Shown here one piece after another: positions 8,529 through 17,132 of a DNA stretch of 50,302 nt (its first letter is position 1; each line of letters opens with the position of its first letter). The notes under the pieces are model-generated. The model ran no database searches. It was not told where the DNA came from and was given only the letters and a program-made list of their open reading frames with translations. Source of the stretch: Isachenkonia alkalipeptolytica (GTDB taxonomy: Bacteria > Bacillota > Clostridia > Peptostreptococcales > T1SED10-28); contig NZ_SUMG01000018.1 of assembly GCF_009910325.1 (NCBI RefSeq), positions 1 through 50,302 on the forward strand, written 5' to 3'. A program made the translations under genes and the position numbers.

Positions 8529-9050
8529 ATGAAAAAAGAAATTTTAGAGTGGGTAAAAACGATTATTATATCTTTAATTATCGCTCTAATCATTACCACG
8601 TTCATGAAACCCACGATCGTAAAGCACTATTCTATGCAACCAACCTTGGATGAAAATGATTTTTTGATAATTAATAGGCTGCTTTACACAAGAGGCACTC
8701 CAGAGCGGGGAGATATCATTGTTTTTGAATCCAATCAAGTGGATGTAAACGGAGATGCGAAATTACTCATCAAAAGAATTATCGCTTTGCCCGGAGAGGA
8801 AATTTCAATTCGGGGGGGGCAGGTCTATATTGACGATGAGCTTTTAACAGAACCCTATCTTGAAGACGATTATACCCATGGAAATGTCCATCAACTTATT
8901 CCTGAAGATAAACTTTTTGTCATGGGGGATCACCGAAATAATAGTTTAGATAGTCGCAATGAAGAGTTAGGATTGATTAATTTTGAAGATGTTGTGGGAA
9001 AAGCTTTTGTAAGACTTTATCCCTTCAGTGAAATCGGCAGCATAGAATAA
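8529..9050 (+). CDS. lepB: Signal peptidase I
   Basis: Removes signal peptides from Sec-exported proteins on the outer face of the membrane. A single N-terminal transmembrane helix (residues 8-26) precedes the catalytic serine S35 in YSMQPTL and the general-base lysine K82 in IKRIIALPGE. Box E is intact (VMGDHRNNSLDSR), followed by the C-terminal VVGKAFVRLYPFSEIG. The 173-residue length is that of the short Gram-positive type. The ATG follows GGAGG. It is followed after 25 bases by the nucleoside kinase gene and is probably cotranscribed with it. A second, altered paralogue is at 12482. Confidence 0.93.
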   Translation: MKKEILEWVKTIIISLIIALIITTFMKPTIVKHYSMQPTLDENDFLIINRLLYTRGTPERGDIIVFESNQVDVNGDAKLLIKRIIALPGEEISIRGGQVYIDDELLTEPYLEDDYTHGNVHQLIPEDKLFVMGDHRNNSLDSRNEELGLINFEDVVGKAFVRLYPFSEIGSIE

Positions 9051-9075
9051 TAGCAAAGGAGGAATGGTTTTAGAA

Positions 9076-10737
9076 ATGGAAAATCAAAGGATAACCTTAA
9101 CCTTACCCAATGGAGATAAGAAGCAGTACCTTCAAGGGATAACCTTTGAAGAGGTAATAAAAGATTATTCGAACAATGGAGAAAGCATTGTTGCGGTTCT
9201 AGAGGATTGCAAACTCCGAGAGCTAACAGAAAAAGTTGAAAAAGATTCTGAGATCTCTTTTGTAGATATTGTAAACCCCATTGGGAACCGAATTTATCAG
9301 CGGAGCATTTCCTTTGTTTTTATTCGGGCTGCTATGGAGCTGTTTTCAGGTTGCAAGGTATCAGTGGAACACTCAATAAGCAAGGGCCTCTATTGTGAAA
9401 TTCAATATAAAAGAGACTTGGTTGAGGAAGATATACAAAGAATAGAGGAGCGAATGAGCGAAATCATAGCAGAAGATGTGCCTTTTGAAAAAGAAAAAGT
9501 TTCTGTAGTTGAGGCGAAAAACAACTTTGAAGAATATGGGCAAAGGGGTAAAGTCAATCTTTTAAAGTACCGGGAAAAACCTTACATTAACCTTTATAAA
9601 TGTGGATGGTTAAAAAATTATTTTTACGGATATATGGTGCCCTCAACGGGTTATCTTAAAAAGTTTCGTCTACAATATTATAAACCCGGCATGGTACTCC
9701 AATTTCCTACAATCAATAATCAGGGAGAGGTTCCAAAGTTTATTGAACAACCGAAATTGTTTAAAATATTTCGGGAGTCGGAAAAATGGGGAGAAATTCT
9801 TGGGGTCGACTATGTATCCTCTTTGAACGACCTGGTGGTATCAAAGCAGGAAGGAAAGTTCATCCGAATTGCGGAAGCTCTCCATGAAAAAAAAATAGCC
9901 AGAATTGCGGATGAAATCACAAAGGATCTTACCCATAGAAAAGTGATTTTAATTGCAGGACCCTCCTCTTCAGGAAAAACAACTTTTGCCGAGCGCCTAG
10001 CCATTCAGTTATCAGTGAATGGATTGGAACCGGTAAGTATATCCTTGGATAATTATTTTGTGAACCGAGAAAAAACACCCTTGGATGAAAATGGAAACTA
10101 TAATTTTGAGTCTCTTTATGCTATTGATATCGAATTATTTAATCACGATTTGAAAAGTATTTTAGCAGGAAAGAAGGTTTCTTTACCAACGTTTAATTTC
10201 CATACAGGAAAAAGGGAATATAACGGTGAAAGCATACAAATTAAAAAGGACCAACCGATTATTCTAGAAGGGATACACTGCTTAAATGATGAACTGACCA
10301 AGGAAATTGATCCGAGAAGCAAATATAAAATATACATCAGTGCTTTAACTCAGTTGAATATTGATGAACATAATCGAATCCCCACCACAGATCTTCGATT
10401 AATTCGAAGAATCGTTCGGGACCATAAGTTTCGGTCTAACGATGTGGAAACCTCTCTTGAACTTTGGAAATCCGTTCGCAAAGGAGAAGAGGAAAACATT
10501 TTTCCTTTTCAGGAACAAGCGGATGTGATGTTTAATTCTGCTCTGTTTTATGAGTTGGGGGTCTTGAAAAAGTATATAGAACCCTTGTTACGGCAAGTGG
10601 ACGCTTCCTCGAAGTATTATCCCGAAATTAAACGGTTACTTAAATTCCTTAATTATTTTGTGGTCATTCAGGATGAGGAAAACATTCCGAAAACTTCAAT
10701 ACTCCGGGAATTTATCGGTGGAAGCACGTTGCATTAA
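9076..10737 (+). CDS. Nucleoside (uridine-like) kinase with N-terminal TGS and ThrRS-like domains
   Basis: A cytoplasmic protein of 553 residues. An N-terminal TGS domain (about 1-65) and a threonyl-tRNA synthetase second-domain-like region (about 80-200) are fused to a uridine kinase/phosphoribulokinase-like P-loop domain with Walker A GPSSSGKTT starting at G295, and LDNYFVNREKTPLDENG as the acceptor-side motif. Proteins with this layout are annotated as nucleoside kinases, but the natural substrate is not settled. The ATG at 9076 is preferred because the ATG at 9064 lies one base after AAAGGAGG. The 13-base gap to 9076 is long, so 9064 remains possible. It is the second gene after lepB and is followed closely by glsA. 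Confidence 0.8.
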   Translation: MENQRITLTLPNGDKKQYLQGITFEEVIKDYSNNGESIVAVLEDCKLRELTEKVEKDSEISFVDIVNPIGNRIYQRSISFVFIRAAMELFSGCKVSVEHSISKGLYCEIQYKRDLVEEDIQRIEERMSEIIAEDVPFEKEKVSVVEAKNNFEEYGQRGKVNLLKYREKPYINLYKCGWLKNYFYGYMVPSTGYLKKFRLQYYKPGMVLQFPTINNQGEVPKFIEQPKLFKIFRESEKWGEILGVDYVSSLNDLVVSKQEGKFIRIAEALHEKKIARIADEITKDLTHRKVILIAGPSSSGKTTFAERLAIQLSVNGLEPVSISLDNYFVNREKTPLDENGNYNFESLYAIDIELFNHDLKSILAGKKVSLPTFNFHTGKREYNGESIQIKKDQPIILEGIHCLNDELTKEIDPRSKYKIYISALTQLNIDEHNRIPTTDLRLIRRIVRDHKFRSNDVETSLELWKSVRKGEEENIFPFQEQADVMFNSALFYELGVLKKYIEPLLRQVDASSKYYPEIKRLLKFLNYFVVIQDEENIPKTSILREFIGGSTLH

Positions 10738-10761
10738 TTAATTAATTAAGGAGGAAAGAAC

Positions 10762-11679
10762 ATGCAGGAAGTCATAAAGAGTATTATTGATGACAATCGA
10801 AAATACATTGAAAACGGCGTTTTACCCGAATATATTCCGGAGTTGAAAAAAGCAAAAAAAGACGCCTTAGGTATGAGCATTGTTACGTTGGACGGTGAGG
10901 AATACCATGGGGGGGATTATCAATATAAGTTTACGATTCAAAGTATTTCTAAGGTGATTTCCTTACTCCTTGCCCTGGAAGAAAAAGGAGAAGCCTACGT
11001 TTTTGATCGGGTAGGCATGGAACCTACAGGAGACCCTTTTAACTCTATGGTAAAGCTGGAAACGGTAATGCCTTCAAAACCCTTTAACCCTATGATCAAT
11101 GCAGGAGCCATTGCGATCAGTTCCATGATTGAAGGACGCAGTTCTACCGGGAAAGTAGAAAAATTATTGGCGTTTTTTAGGCAAATAACCGGAAATCCGG
11201 CGTTAACCATCAACGAAAATGTGTATCTTTCTGAAAAAAGAACCGGGGATCGGAATCGGGCAATGGCATATTTTATGAAGGATGTGGGAGTGATTGAAAA
11301 GGATGTGGAAGGCAGTTTAGATGTGTATTTTAAACAGTGTTCTATTGAAGTGACCACGAAAGATATCGCTCGAATAGGAGCGTTTTTGGCGAATGATGGC
11401 ATCGACCTCAAGACAGGGAAAGTGTTAGTCGATAAAAAATACATTAAAATTGCTAAAACCTTTATGTTTACCTGCGGAATGTATAACGCCTCGGGAGAAT
11501 TTGCCATTAATGTTGGTATACCAGCCAAAAGTGGGGTTGGAGGAGGGATTCTAGCTACGGTACCGGGACAAATGGGCATCGGAATTCTAGGTCCTTCCTT
11601 AGATCAGAAAGGGAATAGTGTTGCAGGGGTTCAAATGATCAAAGACTTATCAGAAAAATACAAATTGTCCGTATTTTAA
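10762..11679 (+). CDS. glsA: Glutaminase A
   Basis: Hydrolyses glutamine to glutamate and ammonia. It belongs to the serine-dependent beta-lactamase-fold glutaminases: the catalytic S61-x-x-K64 is in FTIQSISKV, and the family blocks KPFNPMINAGAIAISSM and SGVGGGILATVPGQMGIG are present. Length 305 residues, as usual. AAGGAGG (10750-10756) precedes the ATG by 5 bases, and the gene is 24 bases after the kinase, so the three genes from lepB probably form one unit. In this amino-acid fermenter it may feed glutamate fermentation. Confidence 0.94.
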   Translation: MQEVIKSIIDDNRKYIENGVLPEYIPELKKAKKDALGMSIVTLDGEEYHGGDYQYKFTIQSISKVISLLLALEEKGEAYVFDRVGMEPTGDPFNSMVKLETVMPSKPFNPMINAGAIAISSMIEGRSSTGKVEKLLAFFRQITGNPALTINENVYLSEKRTGDRNRAMAYFMKDVGVIEKDVEGSLDVYFKQCSIEVTTKDIARIGAFLANDGIDLKTGKVLVDKKYIKIAKTFMFTCGMYNASGEFAINVGIPAKSGVGGGILATVPGQMGIGILGPSLDQKGNSVAGVQMIKDLSEKYKLSVF

Positions 11680-11690
11680 AACAATAAACT

Positions 11691-11719
11691 TTGACAAAAT
11701 CCTTAAAAAGTAATAAAAT
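11691..11719 (+). promoter_or_regulatory. Promoter of the HTH regulator / second signal peptidase unit
   Basis: TTGACA (11691-11696), a 17-base spacer, TAAAAT (11714-11719). It is near consensus and lies about 78 bases before the regulator start codon. Confidence 0.65.
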
Positions 11720-11796
11720 TAGAGATAATACATATTACTTGTTTTATACATTTAATAATTTCCATATTTACTATAAAATTATAAGGTGGTAACGTT

Positions 11797-12420
11797 ATGA
11801 AAGATATTATGGTTTTAAGAGAGCTTGAACAGATCAAAGCAATCAGTCACTCTTACCGGGTAGAAATTCTGGAGTGCTTTGAAGGAGATGAACCTCAAAC
11901 AGCCAAGCAAATAGCGGAAAAGCTAGAAGAGCCCCATGCGAAAATCAATTATCATATTAAGAGTCTGCTTAAAGTCGGTATTTTAAACTTGGTGGATGAG
12001 CGGGTGAAATCAGGAATTGTTGAAAAGTACTATCTGCCTGCTGCAAAAGTGTTGATGATCGATAAAAACTTTATTAAAAACGGTGGGGATGAACTAACTC
12101 AATCTATTAACCAAGCGTATATTTCTATTTTTGAGAAAATCAACAGCGATTTTTATAAAAACATTGAGGTTGCCGAAGCTTCCCGATTTATTAACCAATA
12201 CAGCGATTATTACCTTACCAAGGAAGAGGCCAAGGAATTAATGAAAAAAGTCGAAAATGTGATGGTGGATTTTTTAGATGATAAAAGAAAAAACAATCGG
12301 GAGAATGTGATTCCATACAACTTCGCGGTATTAGGTTTAAGTAAGGATCATCGGGGTAAAAAAATAATATCAGAAGAAGAAACGGAGTCATTGGATACTA
12401 TTGTTGATAACAATGTTTAA
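11797..12420 (+). CDS. ArsR-like winged-helix transcriptional regulator
   Basis: A 207-residue DNA-binding protein. Residues 1-75 form a winged helix-turn-helix of the ArsR/HTH_20 kind (ISHSYRVEILECF, TAKQIAEKLEEPHAKINYHI, LLKVGILNLV, then a wing). The C-terminal 120 residues are mostly helical and could dimerise or bind a ligand. No metal-binding cysteines are present, so metal sensing is unlikely. Its target is unknown; the close downstream signal peptidase gene (61 bases away, no terminator) is the obvious candidate, by inference. Confidence 0.75.
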   Translation: MKDIMVLRELEQIKAISHSYRVEILECFEGDEPQTAKQIAEKLEEPHAKINYHIKSLLKVGILNLVDERVKSGIVEKYYLPAAKVLMIDKNFIKNGGDELTQSINQAYISIFEKINSDFYKNIEVAEASRFINQYSDYYLTKEEAKELMKKVENVMVDFLDDKRKNNRENVIPYNFAVLGLSKDHRGKKIISEEETESLDTIVDNNV

Positions 12421-12481
12421 AAAACAAGAATTATAGTATTGGATGGTAAAGCCCTCGACCATATAAAGGAGGGATTTGAAA

Positions 12482-12952
12482 ATGGGAAAAAAAACTAATA
12501 ACAAAGCTATTGTTTTTTTGACTGCAATTGTTATTATCTTAACAGCTCTTGTGCTCTTAGACACTTATCTTATCTCAACGGTGACCGTAAGAGGAGACTC
12601 TATGAAACCCTCCTTGAGCTGTGGGGATCGATTACTGGTGGATATTAGTTCTAGGGTTGTTAAGGAGATTGATTATAAAGACATTGTAATTTTCGAGTCC
12701 CCGAAGGATCCGGATCAAAACTTTGTCAAACGGGTGATTGCCACAGAAGGTCAGGAGTTTAGCATATCTGAAGGCGAATTAATCGTTGATGGAGAGAATC
12801 TTTGTGAGGATTATATAGAGTGCGATGACTACCGCTTTAAAAATTATAATGTTGTAAGTGGTGTTGTACCGGAAAATAAGGTATACTTACTGGGAGATAA
12901 TCGAAATTCCAGCAACGACAGCAGAAATTTTGGATATATAAGCACCAACTGA
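12482..12952 (+). CDS. lepB: Second signal peptidase I, ended early by an in-frame TGA
   Basis: A type I signal peptidase paralogue. A transmembrane helix spans residues 9-31, the catalytic serine is S40 in RGDSMKPSL, the lysine is K83 in FVKRVIATEG, and box E is LLGDNRNSSNDSRNFG. The reading frame stops at TGA 12950-12952 after codon 156. The same frame then continues through 20 family-like residues (IRGKVVAKFWPL and so on) to TAA 13013-13015, so the ancestral protein had about 177 residues. All catalytic boxes lie before the TGA. It could be a truncated but active enzyme, a decaying gene, a sequencing error, or less likely a selenocysteine codon. The ATG at 12482 is 8 bases after AAGGAGGG; the TTG at 12476 is too close. 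Confidence 0.8.
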   Translation: MGKKTNNKAIVFLTAIVIILTALVLLDTYLISTVTVRGDSMKPSLSCGDRLLVDISSRVVKEIDYKDIVIFESPKDPDQNFVKRVIATEGQEFSISEGELIVDGENLCEDYIECDDYRFKNYNVVSGVVPENKVYLLGDNRNSSNDSRNFGYISTN

Positions 12953-13015
12953 ATTCGCGGGAAAGTAGTGGCCAAGTTTTGGCCCTTAAGTGAACGGGAA
13001 TGGTATAGTCCGTAA
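12950..13015 (+). other. In-frame TGA and coding-like continuation of the second signal peptidase
   Basis: After TGA the same frame encodes IRGKVVAKFWPLSEREWYSP, the expected signal peptidase C-terminus (I-x-G-K-V-x6-P pattern), then TAA. A perfect 6-bp hairpin (12970-12975 with 12979-12984, loop GTT) begins 17 bases after the TGA, inside the continuation. The purifying-selection look of this tail suggests either recent mutation or readthrough. Confidence 0.75.
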
Positions 13016-13073
13016 AATTAAATGAATAATTACAGGGAAATTAAAGCGAGGACAAAGGCAGGTTGAATGATGA

Positions 13074-14138
13074 ATGGAAATTTCTTTCAGGCAATTAAGG
13101 CAGGAAGCAAAACACCAAGGGTTTCCTATTATAGGAACTTTAAAGCCTCATTACTTTAAGGATTTAAAAGAAATCCTTACAAGATATGTTGACGAAGGTT
13201 ATACCTTTGAATTTAATAAAAAAAGCATCGAAGAAAAGTGCGACCCGTTTTTAACCATGGAGAATTGCAAGACCATAGTAGTTTTAGGGCTTCCCTATTA
13301 TAGCGAGTCCAACACAATTGATATATCTCATACAACACCCGATACTTTTCGAGGAAGACTTGCTAGGACCGCCTGGGGGGAGGACTATCACCGGGTCTTT
13401 CAAAGGAAAATGCAAAACCTGGGAGAGGCCTTGGGGAAAAATAAACCCGGAGTATCTTATCAGTCCTATGTGGATACCGGTCCTTTAGTAGAGCGTTTCT
13501 TAGCATCTAAAGCCGGCTTGGGGTTTTATGGTTACAACAACCTATTTTATCACCATGAATACGGCTCCTATGTCTTCTACGGTTATATGTTAATCGATTT
13601 AGAGGTTTGTGATGTGCCGGGAAATGAAAAAAAATCATGTCACGGTTCTGTTTGTGAAAATTGCAACAAATGCATTAAGGCGTGTCCGGGGCAAGCCATT
13701 GTTAAGCCCTACCGACTTAATGCATCTCGCTGTATAAGTGGTATTATGCAAAAAAAAGGGGTCTTATCCGATGAAGAAAAAGCCCTGATGGGCAATCGGA
13801 TATATGGATGTGATGTATGTCAGGAGATCTGTCCCTATAATAAAGAATTGAAAAGTTCTTCAGACCCTGCTTTTATTCCTGGAAATCCCCCGGCATTCCC
13901 GGATTTAAGGGAGTTGTTAGGGGTATCCAATAAAGAATTTATAAGAAAATACGGCAATAATGCCAGTGCTTGGAGGGGCGCTAGGGTGCTGAAAAGAAAT
14001 GCATTAGTCGCTTTGGGAAATATTGGAGATCCTGGGGCTATGCCATATATTTTTCCCTTTATCAACGATACTAGAGAGGACCTTAGGGATGCGGCTCAAT
14101 GGGCATTGAAAAAACTTGAAACAGAATCAAAGGAATAA
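13074..14138 (+). CDS. queG: Epoxyqueuosine reductase QueG
   Basis: Reduces epoxyqueuosine to queuosine in tRNA, using a cobalamin and two 4Fe-4S clusters. The N-terminal cobalamin-binding reductase part has VDTGPLVERFLASKAGLGFYG-type sequence around residues 137-158. The two clusters are marked by CENCNKCIKACP and CISG...YGCDVCQEICPYN. A C-terminal HEAT-like stretch (residues 300-350) completes the protein. Length 354 residues is typical. The ribosome binding site is weak (AAAGGCAGG). It is 58 bases downstream of the extended signal peptidase frame and may be cotranscribed. Cobalamin must be made or imported by the host. Confidence 0.93.
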   Translation: MEISFRQLRQEAKHQGFPIIGTLKPHYFKDLKEILTRYVDEGYTFEFNKKSIEEKCDPFLTMENCKTIVVLGLPYYSESNTIDISHTTPDTFRGRLARTAWGEDYHRVFQRKMQNLGEALGKNKPGVSYQSYVDTGPLVERFLASKAGLGFYGYNNLFYHHEYGSYVFYGYMLIDLEVCDVPGNEKKSCHGSVCENCNKCIKACPGQAIVKPYRLNASRCISGIMQKKGVLSDEEKALMGNRIYGCDVCQEICPYNKELKSSSDPAFIPGNPPAFPDLRELLGVSNKEFIRKYGNNASAWRGARVLKRNALVALGNIGDPGAMPYIFPFINDTREDLRDAAQWALKKLETESKE

Positions 14139-14187
14139 AAATTCACTTAAAAAGAATAATTTTAATTTTACAACATTTTTAAAAAAT

Positions 14188-14207
14188 GAGGAGAAATCCT
14201 CTTTTTT
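14188..14207 (+). terminator. Intrinsic terminator after queG
   Basis: GAGGA (14188-14192), a GAAA tetraloop, TCCTC (14197-14201) and six T. A-run and T-run flanks extend the stem. Confidence 0.8.
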
Positions 14208-14333
14208 ATTGTATGATATAAATAAGCATCAAAGTTTTACTTGTGCTTTATAAGATGATGTGATTGATATGAAGCACATGATTTTAGGCTAATAATATTG
14301 TGATCAATTAAAATTAGTATGAGGAGGATGTTT

Positions 14334-15401
14334 ATGAGTCAGTCAATGAATGTCGTTATGAAGGAAAAGGCGGAAAAAGGTGGAGTTTTCACAACAAAAG
14401 AGATACCGGTTCCCAAGAGTAATGAAGTTCTGGTAAAAATCCATGCCACTTCCATTTGTGGTACCGATGCTCATATTTACAACTGGGATGAATGGTCTCA
14501 AAGTCGAATAAAACCACCCTATGTTATGGGCCATGAATTTGCCGGAGAAGTTGTTGAAATTGGCAAAGACGTAAAAGCCATTAAACTTGGGGATATTGTT
14601 TCCGCGGAAACCCATATTGTTTGTGAAGTTTGTGAGTTTTGCAAGACCGGTCAAGCCCATATTTGCAAAGACACACAAATTCTAGGGGTGGATGTAGACG
14701 GGACTTATGCAGAGTACGTAGCGATTCCTGAAGCCAACGCTTGGGTAAATCCTAAAGGTGTTGATCCGGCATACTTAGCAGTTCAAGAGCCATTAGGAAA
14801 TGCTGTCCATACCGTTATGGAAGGTGAAATCGTAGGGAAGTCCATTGCAGTAGTAGGGTGCGGTCCGATCGGTATTATGTCCGTAGCTGTTGCTAAAGCC
14901 GTAGGAGCTTCTAAGGTGATTGCCGTAGAGGTTAATGAATATCGATTGAACTTAGCAAAGGAACTGGGTGCTGATGTAGTAATCAATCCGATGGAAGAAG
15001 ATCCGATTCAACGGGTGTTAGATGAAACAGATGGTTTAGGTGTAGATATTGTAGCGGAAATGTCAGGAAATGCTAGGGCTATCGACCAAGGATTAAAATA
15101 CTTGAAGCTCGGTGGCAGGATGTCCATGCTAGGGATCCCGAATGATAAAATTTCCTTAGATGTGGCGAATGATATCGTATTTAAAGGTATTACCATTCAA
15201 GGAATTGCCGGGCGTAAAATGTACAAAACCTGGTATCAGGTTAAGGGATTGATTGAATCCGGAAATTTAGATTTAGAGCCGATTATTACTCATCGGTTAC
15301 CCATGGAAGATTTTGAAAAAGGCTTCGAATTGATGGAGTCGGGAAATTGTGGTAAGGTGGTACTGTATCCGGATTCATCTGTTCTGGAAAAGTATAAGTA
15401 A
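14334..15401 (+). CDS. tdh: L-threonine 3-dehydrogenase
   Basis: Oxidises threonine with NAD+ to 2-amino-3-oxobutanoate. It is a zinc-dependent medium-chain dehydrogenase of 355 residues: catalytic zinc ligands C42 (ICGTDAHIYNWDEW) and H67-E68 (GHEFAGEVVE), four structural zinc cysteines C97, C100, C103 and C111, and the Rossmann motif VVGCGPIGI. The CGTDxHIYxWDxW segment is characteristic of threonine dehydrogenase. The ATG at 14334 is 6 bases after GAGGAGG; ATGs at 14319 and 14328 precede or overlap that site. It is followed after 78 bases by kbl, its metabolic partner. Confidence 0.94.
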   Translation: MSQSMNVVMKEKAEKGGVFTTKEIPVPKSNEVLVKIHATSICGTDAHIYNWDEWSQSRIKPPYVMGHEFAGEVVEIGKDVKAIKLGDIVSAETHIVCEVCEFCKTGQAHICKDTQILGVDVDGTYAEYVAIPEANAWVNPKGVDPAYLAVQEPLGNAVHTVMEGEIVGKSIAVVGCGPIGIMSVAVAKAVGASKVIAVEVNEYRLNLAKELGADVVINPMEEDPIQRVLDETDGLGVDIVAEMSGNARAIDQGLKYLKLGGRMSMLGIPNDKISLDVANDIVFKGITIQGIAGRKMYKTWYQVKGLIESGNLDLEPIITHRLPMEDFEKGFELMESGNCGKVVLYPDSSVLEKYK

Positions 15402-15479
15402 CAACTGAGGGTACTAACTAATGAAAACATTAACTGATAATTGATTAAAACACACACTATTGTGTAAGGAGGCTTACAA

Positions 15480-16667
15480 ATGTCAAACGTACATGAACTA
15501 CAGTTTATCAAAGATCAAATTGAAGACTTAAAAAAAGACGGGGTATACCGAAAGTTGCCGGTTCTTGAGGGAGCCAATGAGTCGGAAATCTTATTAAACG
15601 GAAAAAAGGTTATCAACCTTTCTTCCAATAATTATTTAGGTTTTGCCAATCATCCGAAGCTAAAGGAAGCGGCAATAAAAGGCGTTGAAGAGTATGGAGT
15701 GGGTTCCGGTGCGGTACGGACCATTGTTGGAAATATGGACATTCATGAGGAGTTGGAAAAAACCTTAGCGGAGTTTAAGCGGGAAGAAGCAGTAATGGTA
15801 TACCAATCGGGATTCAACTGTAATGCGGGAACCATTCAGGCCATCACAGGTAAAGGGGATCTGATCATTTCCGACGAGTTAAACCATGCAAGTATTATTG
15901 ACGGAGCGAGACTCAGTCGTGCGGATAAAACGGTTTATAAGCATGCCGACATGAAAGATTTAGAGCGGATACTAAAAGAAAAGCGGGATCAGTACACCAA
16001 TGTATTAATAATTACCGACGGGGTTTTTAGTATGGATGGTGATATTGCACCCTTGCCGGAAATCGTAGAATTAGCAGAAAAGTACAAAGCCATGACCTAT
16101 GTGGATGATGCCCATGGATCCGGGGTACTCGGAGAAAGTGGACGGGGTACTGTGGATCATTTTGGACTTCACGGACGAGTGGACTTTACTATCGGAACCT
16201 TGTCAAAAGCAATTGGTGTTGTAGGTGGTTATGTTGCAGGAAGTAATACGATGAAGGAATGGTTAAGCCATCGGGGGCGACCTATTCTTTTCAGCACATC
16301 CTTACCTCCCGCCGCAGTCTGCGCTATTTCAGAAGCAGTAAAACTATTGATGAGCACTACGGAATTTACTGATAAACTTTGGGAAAATGGTCGGTATTTC
16401 AAAGATCGAATGAAGGAAGCTGGCTTTGATATTGGTAATAGCGGTACTCCCATCACACCGGTAATGGTAGGGGAAGAAGAGGTAACCATGAAATTCAGTA
16501 AAGGATTGCTTGATAGAGGAGTTTTTGTATCGGGAATTGTATTTCCCACAGTGCCCAAGGGTACGGGAAGATTACGGTGCATGGTAACCGCTGGTCATAC
16601 AAAAGAGCAGCTGGATCAAGCAGTGGAAACCTTTGTGTCCGTGGGAAAAGAAATGGGAGTAATCTAA
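15480..16667 (+). CDS. kbl: Glycine C-acetyltransferase (2-amino-3-ketobutyrate CoA ligase)
   Basis: A PLP enzyme of the alpha-oxoamine synthase family, here splitting 2-amino-3-oxobutanoate with CoA into glycine and acetyl-CoA. The PLP lysine is K243 in [43 protein letters not shown] and [17 protein letters not shown] are family blocks. Length 395 residues. The ATG follows AAGGAGG. Sharing a unit with tdh makes the glycine acetyltransferase role much more likely than biotin or 5-aminolevulinate synthesis. Glycine produced here can feed the glycine reductase encoded at 24-32 kb. Confidence 0.93.
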   Translation: MSNVHELQFIKDQIEDLKKDGVYRKLPVLEGANESEILLNGKKVINLSSNNYLGFANHPKLKEAAIKGVEEYGVGSGAVRTIVGNMDIHEELEKTLAEFKREEAVMVYQSGFNCNAGTIQAITGKGDLIISDELNHASIIDGARLSRADKTVYKHADMKDLERILKEKRDQYTNVLIITDGVFSMDGDIAPLPEIVELAEKYKAMTYVDDAHGSGVLGESGRGTVDHFGLHGRVDFTIGTLSKAIGVVGGYVAGSNTMKEWLSHRGRPILFSTSLPPAAVCAISEAVKLLMSTTEFTDKLWENGRYFKDRMKEAGFDIGNSGTPITPVMVGEEEVTMKFSKGLLDRGVFVSGIVFPTVPKGTGRLRCMVTAGHTKEQLDQAVETFVSVGKEMGVI

Positions 16668-16694
16668 GAAATAGTCATATTTTTCGTTTTCATG

Positions 16695-16720
16695 AAAAAC
16701 CGGCCCAGTGCCGGTTTTTT
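16695..16720 (+). terminator. Intrinsic terminator after tdh-kbl
   Basis: A 10-bp stem, 16695-16704 with 16710-16719, a 5-base loop and T to 16720. Confidence 0.9.
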
Positions 16721-16780
16721 CATACTTTTTCATCATATGGGAGAAGTATCACAGTAATATAAAGAATTAAGCAACAAAGG

Positions 16781-16809
16781 TTTTCATTTCCCGTAGAATT
16801 CATTATAAT
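16781..16809 (+). promoter_or_regulatory. Probable promoter of the DUF503-nth-ftsA-like unit
   Basis: TTTTCA (16781-16786), a 17-base spacer, TATAAT (16804-16809), about 30 bases before the start codon. Confidence 0.55.
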
Positions 16810-16838
16810 AGAGAATAGATAAAAAAAGAGGTGATGAA

Positions 16839-17120
16839 ATGGTTGTAGGGATTTGCAGTATTCAATTGATCATGTTTGAGAATCACTCCTTGAAGGAAAA
16901 GCGGCATCTGATCAAAAGCATAATAGAAAAAATCAAACACCGATACAATGTTTCCATCGCAGAAGTTGGTGAGCATGAAAAATGGCAGCGCTCGGAGATT
17001 GGAATTGCCTGTGTAAGCAATGATAAAAAGCATGTGGACGGTGTTTTGCAAAAAATCATAAGTTACATCGATCAGGATGGCCGATTTGATATGGAGATTT
17101 CACAGTATGAAATTTTTTAA
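16839..17120 (+). CDS. DUF503 family protein (YlxP-like)
   Basis: A small 93-residue protein of the DUF503 family. The conserved blocks are an N-terminal strand VVGICSIQLIMF, SLKEKRHLIKSIIEKIKHRYNVSIAEV, WQRSEIGIACVSND and a C-terminal strand. Relatives such as Bacillus YlxP lie in translation and ribosome-maturation operons, but no activity is established. The ATG follows AGAGGTG. It is first in a probable four-gene unit with nth, the FtsA-like gene and the DUF2225 gene. Confidence 0.85.
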   Translation: MVVGICSIQLIMFENHSLKEKRHLIKSIIEKIKHRYNVSIAEVGEHEKWQRSEIGIACVSNDKKHVDGVLQKIISYIDQDGRFDMEISQYEIF

Positions 17121-17132
17121 AGGGTGGTTGTG

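Noticed and set aside
10995-11579. A 194-residue open frame on the minus strand
   Set aside because: It lies wholly antisense to glsA, shows no family resemblance, and has no convincing ribosome binding site.
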